Below, in pieces: positions 23,729-33,509 of a stretch of 64,000 nucleotides of DNA (position 1 is the first letter of the stretch; each line of letters opens with the position of its first letter). Origin of the DNA: Pyronema omphalodes (taxonomy: Eukaryota > Ascomycota > Pezizomycetes > Pezizales > Pyronemataceae); assembly GCA_024516155.1 (NCBI GenBank), contig JAJJXM010000104.1, forward strand, positions 1-64,000. The letters are read 5' to 3'. The notes below the pieces were generated by a model. It saw only the letters and a program-made list of their open reading frames with translations. It ran no database searches and was not told the DNA's origin. The position numbers and the translations under genes were made by a program.

Positions 23729-25113
23729 TGTCACACCCTATAATGTGTGTGAATAGAATAGGTATCATATATAACGCTATGGAGAATATGGCAAACTCGA
23801 CAGGAGAATGAATAATTAGGTTAGTGTCCCGGGCCGGAACCCCCAGAGGAGCTCCGGCTAGCCACGTCACGTGATTCGTGACTTTCCGATAGGACCTCAC
23901 GAGGATCCCGGCCCGAGGCGTCGGAACTATTATTCACTGTCAGTTTGGGAGGATTCAGGACGGAGAAGGGGAAAGGAACACTTACCTCAAGGGTGTCGAC
24001 TTACCCTTGAGACAACTACAAACGATGCTGATGGAGAAAGAAGAAGACGACGAAAGGTCACCCCCTTATACCTGAGGAGAGTTCGGCAATACATGGCTAC
24101 GATAGGGGCTGCATAGGAACAGAGGATTCCAGGAAGATGCAGATGCGGCGCAGGAGTGTCATCCGGTGTTACTAGTTGGGTGAACAGCGGGGCGAGAGAT
24201 AAGGCAGAGTCTAGTCAGCGAACAGGAGTGGACTGCAGGACAAGGGTCAACAGTGCATCAGCATGAGACGACGTCCAGCAGGGAACCCCACTCAGGGACC
24301 CTGTTTGATGAAACTGATATGACGCGTCCTTGGGCCTAGAACTGCCAACTTGGAAACAATACGGCGGTTGCATGCACACCAAGGTGTGGCTGCGCGCAAG
24401 TGCGCGCAGGAGGGACACATATGACATCACACAGGAATGTGACGGGGCAGTGCGCTCCGGTAGGGCATGGTATGCCTTATGATGTCAGCGACCTCTACTT
24501 GCAATCGAGATTCTCTAGGGAGATCTATGATGGCGCGACTCATACGATAAATGACTCATGCGTCATTATCACAAGAGTTCATGCATGATGCAGTCAGACG
24601 GAGTTGCCCTCCGGTGTGACTCATAACCCCAGCACCTCATTGGAAGGTGTGGTAGTACGGTGAGCTATTTCAAGGATTAATCTGACCAGGGCGAGCATTA
24701 AGCAAGTGAGCAATTAATTTAATTGCGTGCTTAGCATGATGCAAGCCTCAGCAGATGCGTCACAGCTTTGACCCATGTCTTATCGCCTAAGCTCAGTTTG
24801 GCAGTTGGTTCCCCAAGGAAGGCTGGGCGAACTTGTAGACGAAAGTCTATAAAAGACCCTATGTCTTCCCTCTGTCTCCTCCATCATCAACCATTGATCC
24901 TATACGCGACGATACCACATCTACACCAGCAATTACCTCCAAAGACGACCCTTAAGTTTATTCGGCCTGTGATCGGTTAATTCTCTTCCCAGCTTATCTT
25001 TGGAATAAGTTCTTTTACTTCTTGAGAACGAAGAGTCTGTCTACACCAGGACAGTCTACTTGAGATACAACCGGAAAAGCCTCCGCATAGTTAGGACTGT
25101 GCCCAGGTTCACA
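23729..25113 (+). repeat. 5' LTR of chromovirus B1
   Basis: 1385 bp, from TGTCACACCC to CCAGGTTCACA, with 5-bp left flank AGGAT. It contains a CACGTCACGTG patch, the hairpin arms 23986-23993 and 24004-24011, a CTGCGCGCA/TGCGCGCAG-type palindrome near 24391-24410 and a TATAAAAG box at 24848-24855. Homology to the B4 and B5 LTRs defines both ends. Confidence 0.92.
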
Positions 25114-25115
25114 CT

Positions 25116-25127
25116 ATAAACTTAAGG
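25116..25127 (+). promoter_or_regulatory. Self-primer binding site of B1
   Basis: ATAAACTTAAGG, two bases after the LTR end, is the exact reverse complement of CCTTAAGTTTAT at 24950-24961 in the LTR. B4 has the same 12-bp pairing (46508-46519 with 46649-46660). Confidence 0.65.
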
Positions 25128-25240
25128 CTACAAGCTACCAAGTTTATTAATCGACACGCATACAGAAGACCCTCTTCTAGGGCAATACGACAATCCAAAC
25201 CCTCCAAAAACAATTTACAGGACAATCCAATCAACAAGAA

Positions 25241-27427
25241 ATGGCCTCACGCAGAATTGCTGGACCTGCCGGTCACGATGATGGCCTCAATGCTCCTATG
25301 GGCAACACCATCAGTATTACCCGTCCTCGTTCATGGGACGAGGTTACTACTTGGGGACCAGCACGAGTCCATCATGGAACAACGATCAACTCGGGCGATG
25401 TTCCTCAATGGGTAGTTTTAATGATGGAAAGGATGGATGCCACAGAAGGAGATATCAGGAAGTTGATTGAGGAAGCCGGCGAAGGGGCTGCAATGAATGA
25501 ACAGTTGCAACAGATGAAGGGGCTATACCAGGAGATGGCCCAAGGCATGCAGAAAGCCTACGATATTTTGGTGAAGAAGGGGAACTTGGACCAGGAGGTT
25601 AACATCCAAACTGTTACGCGACTAGTTCAAGCCAGCAATGAATTTGCTGGGCAAGTGTGGAAAACAATTGGTGACCTTGCTACAGATGCAAAGTCAAAGG
25701 AAGCAGCCAATCAAGCAGCTGCTGAGAGATTGAATCAGGGCATTCAAACGACGAATGCCATTCTCGAAGCCTTTGCTCAGAGGCAGCGAGAAATTAATAG
25801 AGAAATCGAGAGATGGGCATTCGAGAAGAACACTCGGGATGCCATTAGACAACAGGACGACGAGCAGCGGGACAGGCGTATTGAAGCTCTTTGCATAGCA
25901 GAAGAAACACATCAACAGCGCCTACTCGACTATGAGGAACAAAGGGAGGAGGAGAAATTGGAGTTGGTCAACAAGGTCATCAGCCTTGTTATGTCTGAAA
26001 TTCAGAAGAAGGAAAACTTTGATGCTAAGTCTCTCACTGAGGCTATGCATGAGGAGATGACTCCAAAACCCCCTTCCCTTGGCAGAGCGCCAGAATTCCC
26101 GTTACCACCATCAGAGGATGGATGCCTTGATATTGGTTAAGGAAACGGTGGAGGAAAGCCACCTGGTGGTAGAATTCCGCCACCTCCACCACCCCCATCT
26201 GACCCTTCAGACGACGAAGATTCAGATGATGAGTATATCAGAAAAGCATTGGAAAGAAAGCGCCAGGAGCGCAAAGAAAAACAGAAAGCACGAAATCCAG
26301 AGGCGAAGAATGCCACAGAGGCATTTTTGGAATCACTGGTTAAAAAATTACAACAATCCGAACCTGCTGGACCTAAGAGACCAAAGATGCCTGAAATGAA
26401 GGCACCGCAGTTCTTTAGTGGGAAGGATAAAACATTGTTCAGGACATGGTGGATGTCAGTTAAAGATTATATTGAAACATACACAAGAACATTTCCAGCC
26501 GAAGATGATCAGGTTAAGTGGGTTGGGAGCCTGCTGACGCATAAGGCATTGAGCTGGCACCAGGAAAGAAGGAAAAGTATTCAACGACAAGGGTTAAGGG
26601 ATACTTGGGTTGCATTTTCAAGTGCAATTGAGACTATATTTGAGGATAGGCGAGAGGCCCAAAAAGATGTCAAGAGGATTACAGAACTCCAATACGACGG
26701 AGATATCGACGATTATATCACCAAATTGGAGGATCTCAATATGAGGGTGGGGGCAATTGGTCCCATGTACAGAAATGTCATCTGGGAGGCGATGACACCA
26801 GCAATTAAAAAGATGGTTTATCAGAGATGTGGTGGAATCCCAACCGATGACGAGGAAATGATTGATGCAGTAAAGGATGCTGCACATGTTGTTGAAGAAT
26901 TAGAAGAGGAATTGAAGGGTTCAAAGAAGAGGACTCTGGAGGTACGAGAGGATCGTACAAAAGATAAAAATAAGCATAGGGAAAATGTGCGCCCCAAGGA
27001 GGTGCAGCACAAAGACAAATTTAAGGAGAAAAAGGATAAGAAAGTTTTTGCTGGAAACAAGTCAGAAAAACCGGCGGTTTATGCCTCAGGAAGGGAGGCT
27101 TTACAAGGAGTACCCCAAACAGAAATTGATAAACACAAGAAGGAAAAGGCAGACTGTTGGCGTTGTGGACGTTCTGGGCATAAGATGTACGACTGCTACG
27201 CAAAGAAAACAGTTGGGGGAACTGAGTTGACAAAGGATGGAAAGGTAGCTTCTTCAGGGAAGAGGAAGCGTGATGATGAAGAAATTGAGGAACAAGAAAA
27301 GCCTAAGGAAAAGAAGAAGGCTAAAACTGCTGCAGTAAGGCAGGATAATGAGGATATGGACATGCCTGATGCGCAGCCTAGGATATGGGAATTGGAGGAA
27401 GATCAAAATATGGAATCGGATTTTTAA
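25241..27427 (+). pseudogene. gag: Gag of chromovirus B1, interrupted by one stop codon
   Basis: Homologous along its whole length to the intact 729-aa Gag of B4. It starts at ATG 25241 (MASRRIAGPAG) and has a long helical N-terminal part rich in Glu/Gln/Lys. A TAA at 26138-26140 falls in the Gly/Pro-rich hinge, and the same frame continues to 27427. The second half holds the capsid-like part (MKAPQFFSGKDKTLFRTWW), a very basic segment and the CCHC knuckle CWRCGRSGHKMYDC. The last codons GGATTTTTAA match B4 exactly. Confidence 0.9.
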
Positions 27428-27630
27428 AGTCCTCTAGGGAGGCGTCTCCCGAGGAGGAAACAGACACAGACGCATTAATTGGCAAATGTGCATGAACAAA
27501 AAGGAAAACAACGGACAGCCTTGAGTCGACCAGGACCAAGAGTCGACGATCAGACAACTGACATGCAATTCCAGGACCCAAGGAACTAGCACCAACTCCT
27601 CCTCACCATGGGCCGAGACCAATAATCAAT

Positions 27631-28904
27631 ATGGTTCTCAATTGGTCCAAGAATCAGCAACGCACAGTGAGAGTCCTCTTAGATACAGGCTCCACTGCTG
27701 CACTCCTGGACAAAGCTTTTGTCCACAAATACAAAATTCCAACCGTCAAAAGGGACACCCCCCTCCAAATTCGCAACTTCAACAATGAAACAGTTGCTGG
27801 AGCAGGAGTCTTCTTTACGGTTCCATTCTTATTGCAGCACAAGCAACATTTTGCTGCAGAATCATTTGAAGTCGCTCCGCTGGATAGTGACTGCGATGCT
27901 ATCCTTCCATATTGGTGGATGGCACAACATCAGCCCTGCAACCTCTGGGGAGATCAAGATCGGATCTCATTTACCTCCTCACGTTGCAAAGAGAAATGCA
28001 CTAAGGCGCAAGCCAGTGCCTTCTCCCTCCAGGTCGACAAGCATGTACTCGACCACCCAGAGGCCTTAATCTTAGGCCACATCTCATCCGTATCCACCAC
28101 AGAAGAATTATCAGAGGCACTTCAACAAGTCCCTGAGAAGTTTCGTGGCTGGATCAATATTATGACAAAGGAAGCAGCAGATAGGCTTCCCGAACACAAA
28201 CCATACGACCACGCAATTGACCTTAAAGAAGGAGAAACTCCTCCCTGGGGACCTGTCTATGCTCTCAACGAAGTTGAGCTAGAGACATTAAGAGAATGGT
28301 TAAAAGATATGCTGCGTACTGGAAAAATCAGACCTTCCAAGTCACCGGCAGCAGCTCCTATTCTCTTCGTCCCAAAGGCCCATGGCAGAGGTCTTCGGTT
28401 ATGTGTTGACTATCGGGGCATCAATAAAATTACAATTGCCAACCGATACCCGCTCCCACTCATGTCGGAATTCCAAGACAGAGTGCGAGGAGCCAAAATA
28501 TTTACAAAGATGGATCTAAAGAATGGATACCATCTGATAAGAATAAAGGAAGGAGATGAATGGAAAACGGCTTTTAGGTGCCGATATGGGTTATATGAAT
28601 TTCTGGTAATGCCATTTGGGTTGAGCAATGCTCCGGCCACATTCCAAGATATGATGAATCATATCTTTAGGGACATGTTGGATCAAGGAGTTATTGCATA
28701 TATTGATGATGTACTCATCTATGCGGAGACGGAAGAAAAGCATGATGAGTTGGTAAAAGAAGTATTAAAAAGGTTGGAAGAAAATGGGTTGGTTATATCA
28801 CCGGAAAAATGTGTCTGGGGACAAAAGAAAGTGGAATTTCTGGGATATATTATCAGTGAAAACGGGATTGAAATGGCTAAGGACAAGGTGGAAACCGTCC
28901 TTAT
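27631..28904 (+). pseudogene. pol: Pol of chromovirus B1 (protease and RT part)
   Basis: Open frame of 424 codons in the -1 frame relative to gag. The protease motif LLDTGSTAALLDKAF is near the start. Reverse transcriptase follows with [44 protein letters not shown] and the catalytic YIDDVLIYAE. It ends at 28904 where the B2 LTR begins. Two TGA codons lie upstream in the same frame, where the B4 frame is open. Confidence 0.92.
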
Positions 28905-30157
28905 TGTCACACCCTATATTGTGTGAGTATAGAATAGGTAACATGTATAACATTTAGAGAACATGGCAAACTCGACAGGAGAATGAATAATAAGGTTAGT
29001 ATCCCGGGCCGGAACCCCCTGAGGAGCTCCAGCTAGCCACGTCACGTGATTCGTGACTTTCCGAAAGGACCTCACGAGGATCCCGGCCCGAGGCGTCGCT
29101 ACCTGTTATTCACTGTCAGTTTGGGAGGATCACAGATGGATGGGAACGAGTATCAACTTACCTCATGGGTGTCGACTTACCCATGAGAAAACTACAGACG
29201 ACGCTGATGGAGAACAGAAGACGACGGCGAAAGGACACCTCCTTATACTTGAGGTTGTGTTCCACCAAGCACGGCTACCAGTGGGCTTGCAAGAGAAGGG
29301 AATTCTCATAAGGATGCAAGGCAGACGAATAGCATCATCCGATATCTCAGTTGGGCGGGTAGTCGGCCAAGGAGTTAGGCAGAGTCTAGTCAGCCAACAG
29401 AAGTGGAGCACAGGACAAGGGTCAAGATTGCGTTAGCATGAGACGACGTTCTGTAGCAGGGAACACCACTCAGGGAAACTGTTGGGTGGAACTGATATGA
29501 CGCGACCTTAGGCTATTGACTAACCAACTGCAAGATAAGACGGCGTTTGCATACACACCAGGGTGTGGCTGCGCGCAAGTGCGCGCAGGTGGGGCGAATG
29601 ACATCACACAGGAATGTGACGGGGCAGTGCACTCCGGTAAGGCATAGTCTGCCTTATGATGTCAGATTCCTTCACTCGCAATCGAGATTCTCTAGGGAGA
29701 TCTATGATCAAGACGACTCATGGGATATATGACTCACATCTCATTATCAGAGGAGTCATTGCATTATGCGCTCAAGTGGAGTGACCCTCTACTAGGCGCT
29801 TAACCCCAATACCTGATTGGCAGGTGTGGTAGCACGGCGAGGAATGTCAAGGATTAATCTGACACGAGGTCATCATGCAAGTGAGCAATTAATATAATTG
29901 CGCACACAGCATGATGCGAGCCATCGGCAGATTTGTCAAAGGATTGACTCACGTCTTATCTCCTAAGCTTAGTTTGGAAGTTGGTTCCCTTGGGAAGTCT
30001 GGGCGAAATTGTAGACGAAAGTCTATAAAAGACCCTAAGTGTTCCCACCGTCTCCTCCAGCATCAGCAACTTGATCTCTTGTTACGACTATACCTATCTA
30101 CACCAGAATACCTCAGGACGAGACCCTTAAGTTTATTCGGCCTGTGATCGATTAGTT
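28905..30157 (+). repeat. LTR of chromovirus B2, first segment
   Basis: Starts TGTCACACCC with left flank CTTAT in B1 pol. It matches the B4 LTR closely up to CCTGTGATCGATTAGTT, then LINE sequence begins. The hairpin at 29162-29187, the CTGCGCGCA/TGCGCGCAG palindrome near 29569-29588 and a TATAAAAG box near 30024 are present. The LTR resumes at 37480. Confidence 0.9.
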
Positions 30158-31947
30158 TACTTTCGATCCAGTGCTCGCCCCCCTTTCTCCTCGTCTGTAG
30201 TTGCGCAGACTCCTCTCTTTATCTTGTTGAAAACATCTCTACCATGTCTCAACGCAATCTCGACACTTTCAGGTTCAGGAACACCATTAACGTCGGGTCC
30301 CCTCCTCCACCTTCCCCTGAAAGATCCACACCGACACCTAGTGGAGCGCGCAAACGCCCCACCATCCCACCTGCCGATAATGAACCAAGACCGGCCACCG
30401 CCGGCGTTTCACTTGCCGAACCAGACCGCCAACTCCTCCTCCAGCTATCCCTACAAGTCGAGCGAATGGAGAAAGCCTTGCTTTCTTCCCAAGCCACCAG
30501 CACCAACCGCATACGCGAACTCGAGAAACAAGTCGCCTCGATCACGGCAGAGCTGAACCGTACGCGCCGACAACTCACCGCCACCCCTGCACCCCACATG
30601 CCACCTGGCGACTCCACCGCAAGAGGAAGGTCCACCACTCGGGCCCCCACCCCAGCCGCCCCCAAACCACAGAAACCAACCACCGGCAACCTTACCTGGG
30701 CTGAACGCGTCTCCGCATCAGTTGAAGGCAAGGATCAACAATTCACAACCGTGTCGCGCAAAAAGAAGAAGCCGACACCGGCCCCCATCATCCCGAAAGC
30801 CCTCCCCCGTATCGAAAGGGAGATTATCATCACACTGGACAACCCAACACTGACTAGGAGTCGAGAAGAAGAAGCCACCAACGTGTTGATGTGCCTCAAC
30901 AAGGACGTACTGACGGCCAACGATATCCCTCTTCCCTCACTCACTCTTGCAAGGATCAATGACCACAACAAACTGGTATTGACGACCAACCCTACCACCC
31001 CGGCCTCTGCGTACGAACCATTTATGCAGATGCTCCTCAACAGAATTCACTGGCTGAAACCAATATCCGGAACCAACAATAGCCGCTGGACTAAATTCCT
31101 AGTCCACAACATCCCAACCGCAGCCAACGGTGTAGGCGTGAAAATGCTTATCGAATCGACCTACCCCACCCTCAAACTCATGCAAGAACCTCGCTGGCTC
31201 GTTCCAGATGAGCGCCGCCTCAACAAACAAGCTTCCACCATGGTGATCGCCCTTAGCGGTATGGTCAACCTCAACCAAATCGGCACCAACACCCTCCTTC
31301 TCTGTAATCGTAAGTGCCGGATTACCGAATACTTCTCCTGGACACCAACCACCCAATGCCGCAACTGCCAGGTTTACGGCCACCACACCTCCCTCTGCAA
31401 AGCGGAGAAACCCACCTGCGCCATCTGCGCCCAATCACACAGCAGCAAGGACCACCAATGCCCTGTCCCCTCCTGTCGCGCCGGAAAGTCCTGCACCCAC
31501 CCACCTGTGAAATGCGCTCTTTGCAGTGCTGCTCACCCAGCAACCGACCCTCTTTGCCCCGTACGGATCAAACTTCTCCCGGCCGGGAAAGGCAAGGCCC
31601 CCGACGCTGATAATGATTTGTCTATGGAGCGCGAGCTCTAATGACTGCACAAATATCTTTCCACACTTGACAAACTCCCCACTTGACCCGCGTAAATCGT
31701 AGCTTTTCCTTTGTTCGTTTTTGTTTTTGACAGGGCTAGTTTAGGTTTCCTTTGTAGGGTTTATGTGTTTTGTTTTTGTTTCTGTTTTTGTTTGTAATAC
31801 CCTGGGCATAGCCGGACCTCCTGTACATAGTATTATAGGTCGCGCGGGTGGTTGTATCCCAGAGCAACTGCGGTGTTGCAGGGTATGGGCATGAAGTAGG
31901 TGGAGCGCAATAGCCATAGTAGCTCTAGTCGCAATAAAACAAGATCA
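30158..31947 (+). mobile_element. LINE-1 copy L1: ORF1 only (half-LINE)
   Basis: Non-LTR element with a 5' leader, one intact ORF1 and a 306-bp 3' UTR ending in CAATAAAACAAGATCA. ORF2 is absent. The 3' tail is closely similar to that of L2 (AGCTCTAGTC then CAATAAA and AGATCA). The 8-bp target copy GATTAGTT stands before it (30150-30157), after it (31948-31955) and after L2 (37472-37479). Confidence 0.85.
30244..31641 (+). CDS. LINE ORF1 protein of L1 (Gag-like, zinc knuckles)
   Basis: 465 aa, complete from ATG to TAA. A Pro/Ser/Thr-rich N-terminus is followed by a predicted coiled coil at about 60-115 (LQLSLQVERMEKALLSSQAT region). The middle carries PKALPRIEREIIITLDNP. Cys/His fingers follow: CRNCQVYGHHTSLC, CAICAQSHSSKDHQC and CALCSAAHPATDPLC. 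This arrangement is typical of ORF1 in fungal Tad/I-type LINEs, where it binds element RNA. It is only moderately similar to ORF1 of L2, so it belongs to a separate subfamily. The frame has no damage although ORF2 is missing. Confidence 0.9.
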   Translation: MSQRNLDTFRFRNTINVGSPPPPSPERSTPTPSGARKRPTIPPADNEPRPATAGVSLAEPDRQLLLQLSLQVERMEKALLSSQATSTNRIRELEKQVASITAELNRTRRQLTATPAPHMPPGDSTARGRSTTRAPTPAAPKPQKPTTGNLTWAERVSASVEGKDQQFTTVSRKKKKPTPAPIIPKALPRIEREIIITLDNPTLTRSREEEATNVLMCLNKDVLTANDIPLPSLTLARINDHNKLVLTTNPTTPASAYEPFMQMLLNRIHWLKPISGTNNSRWTKFLVHNIPTAANGVGVKMLIESTYPTLKLMQEPRWLVPDERRLNKQASTMVIALSGMVNLNQIGTNTLLLCNRKCRITEYFSWTPTTQCRNCQVYGHHTSLCKAEKPTCAICAQSHSSKDHQCPVPSCRAGKSCTHPPVKCALCSAAHPATDPLCPVRIKLLPAGKGKAPDADNDLSMEREL

Positions 31948-32015
31948 GATTAGTTTACTTCTCGGTCAAAGGTTGCACAGCCTCCTCTATTGCTTTTACC
32001 CTTCCGCTTTCTCCC

Positions 32016-33509
32016 TTGCTTGGGAACACAATGTCCCAGCAAAATATCCCCTCTTTATTCTCCCAGCAACAGCAACAGCAGCAGCAACGCGCTGCCTCTG
32101 CTGCCCCTGCTGCCTCCCTCACTCAGCACCCTCAGCCTGAGACTTTCTCTCCCACTCCTTCTCGCTTCAGAACCCCGGCTCCCCAACGCATTCTTGCTAC
32201 GGGCACTAGCTCCCCCCGCAAGCGCCTCAACAACACCGCCCCGGACGATATCAACCGCCCCACCATGTTCGACACTACCAGCTCCACCTTCCTGAACCAA
32301 ATCCTTGCCCGCTTCGACCGAATGGAAAATGCCTTTGCCAACGCTCAGAACGCCAGCGCCAACCGCATCGCCCAGCTTGAACGCCACGTCGCCGAACTCA
32401 CCAACCAAATCCGCAAACTCCAGCCCGCCAACACCAAGACCACTGGAAAAGCACCTGCCCAACAGGGCCGCGCCACTGCCCCTGCGCCCACCCACGCCGT
32501 ACCCCTCTATCAGCCCACCCCCATGCATGACTCCACCAATGTCTGGTTCAATGGGCCGTCCATTGCTTCTAAGCTCTCTGCCGCCGCCGAAGAAAAACCA
32601 TTCACCATCGTTCAGGCCAAGAAAAAGAAGACCCCCACCACCTTGATCCCGAAAGCCCTCCCACGTGTTGACCGCGAGGTCATTATTACTCTTGAAGGAA
32701 AGATCACCAACCCGGAAACGACTGCCGATGAAGCCCTTGTTGCGATCAACAAAGCCATCAAGGACTCCGCCGATATCTCCCTACCCCCTTTCACCCTTGC
32801 CCGCATCACTAGCAACAACCGTCTCGTACTCACCACCAACCCCTCGACCAAAGCCGACGCTTACGCCCCCTACCTGCCTATTATCATCAACGTGACAAAC
32901 AGTTTCCAGCCATCCGAAGCCCGCATTAACGAACGCTGGACCAAGATACTTCTGCACAACGTGCCAACAAACGCCACCCCCTCCTTCATTCGATCGGAAA
33001 TTGAGTCCACATACCCCTCCCTTCGTCTTGGCCAGGATCCCCGATGGCTAGTCCCTACTGAACGCCGCGCTGGAAAAGCTGCTTCCTCCATTGTTGTCTC
33101 CCTTGTCGGTACAATTAACCTTAGAAAGCTAGGTACTACAAGACTAGCAATCTGCAATCGCCTCTGCAAAATCGGCCAATACCACTCATGGCAACCCACC
33201 TCACAATGCACCCACTGCCAGGAGTTTGGACACCACCCTAAACTCTGCAAAGCAGTTGAACCAAGATGCGCAGTTTGCGCCCAAAACCACGCTACCCGGA
33301 CCCACCCATGCACCATCCCCTCTTGCAAGGGCGGAATGACCTGCACCCACCCACCAATCAAATGCTGCAACTGCAACCAACCGCACAAAGCCAACGATCC
33401 TACGTGCCCTTCCCGCATCAAACATCTAGAACAACTCAACACTGCCACCCCCACCGATGAAACCATGCAACCCACACCTGACGAAATGAGAACCGATGAG
33501 CAACTATGA
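32016..33509 (+). CDS. LINE ORF1 protein of L2 (Gag-like, zinc knuckles)
   Basis: 497 aa, intact. Near the start is a Gln run encoded by CAG/CAA repeats (about residues 12-19). A coiled-coil-like part follows (LARFDRMENAFANAQNASAN region). The middle has PKALPRVDREVIITLEGK. Three zinc-finger units follow: CTHCQEFGHHPKLC, CAVCAQNHATRTHPC and CCNCNQPHKANDPTC. The stop TGA overlaps the ORF2 start as ATGA (33506-33509). It should bind the LINE RNA as a nucleic acid chaperone; this is known for the family and inferred here. Confidence 0.92.
   Translation: MLGNTMSQQNIPSLFSQQQQQQQQRAASAAPAASLTQHPQPETFSPTPSRFRTPAPQRILATGTSSPRKRLNNTAPDDINRPTMFDTTSSTFLNQILARFDRMENAFANAQNASANRIAQLERHVAELTNQIRKLQPANTKTTGKAPAQQGRATAPAPTHAVPLYQPTPMHDSTNVWFNGPSIASKLSAAAEEKPFTIVQAKKKKTPTTLIPKALPRVDREVIITLEGKITNPETTADEALVAINKAIKDSADISLPPFTLARITSNNRLVLTTNPSTKADAYAPYLPIIINVTNSFQPSEARINERWTKILLHNVPTNATPSFIRSEIESTYPSLRLGQDPRWLVPTERRAGKAASSIVVSLVGTINLRKLGTTRLAICNRLCKIGQYHSWQPTSQCTHCQEFGHHPKLCKAVEPRCAVCAQNHATRTHPCTIPSCKGGMTCTHPPIKCCNCNQPHKANDPTCPSRIKHLEQLNTATPTDETMQPTPDEMRTDEQL

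Larger units (their letters stand above)
23729..28904 (+). mobile_element. Ty3/gypsy chromovirus B1 (left part, broken by B2)
   Basis: Inserted into A1. It carries the 5' LTR, leader, gag and the protease/RT part of pol. The LTR of B2 interrupts pol at 28905, after the codons for KDKVETVL. The copy is defective: gag has one in-frame TAA and the linker between gag and protease has two TGA codons. Confidence 0.92.
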
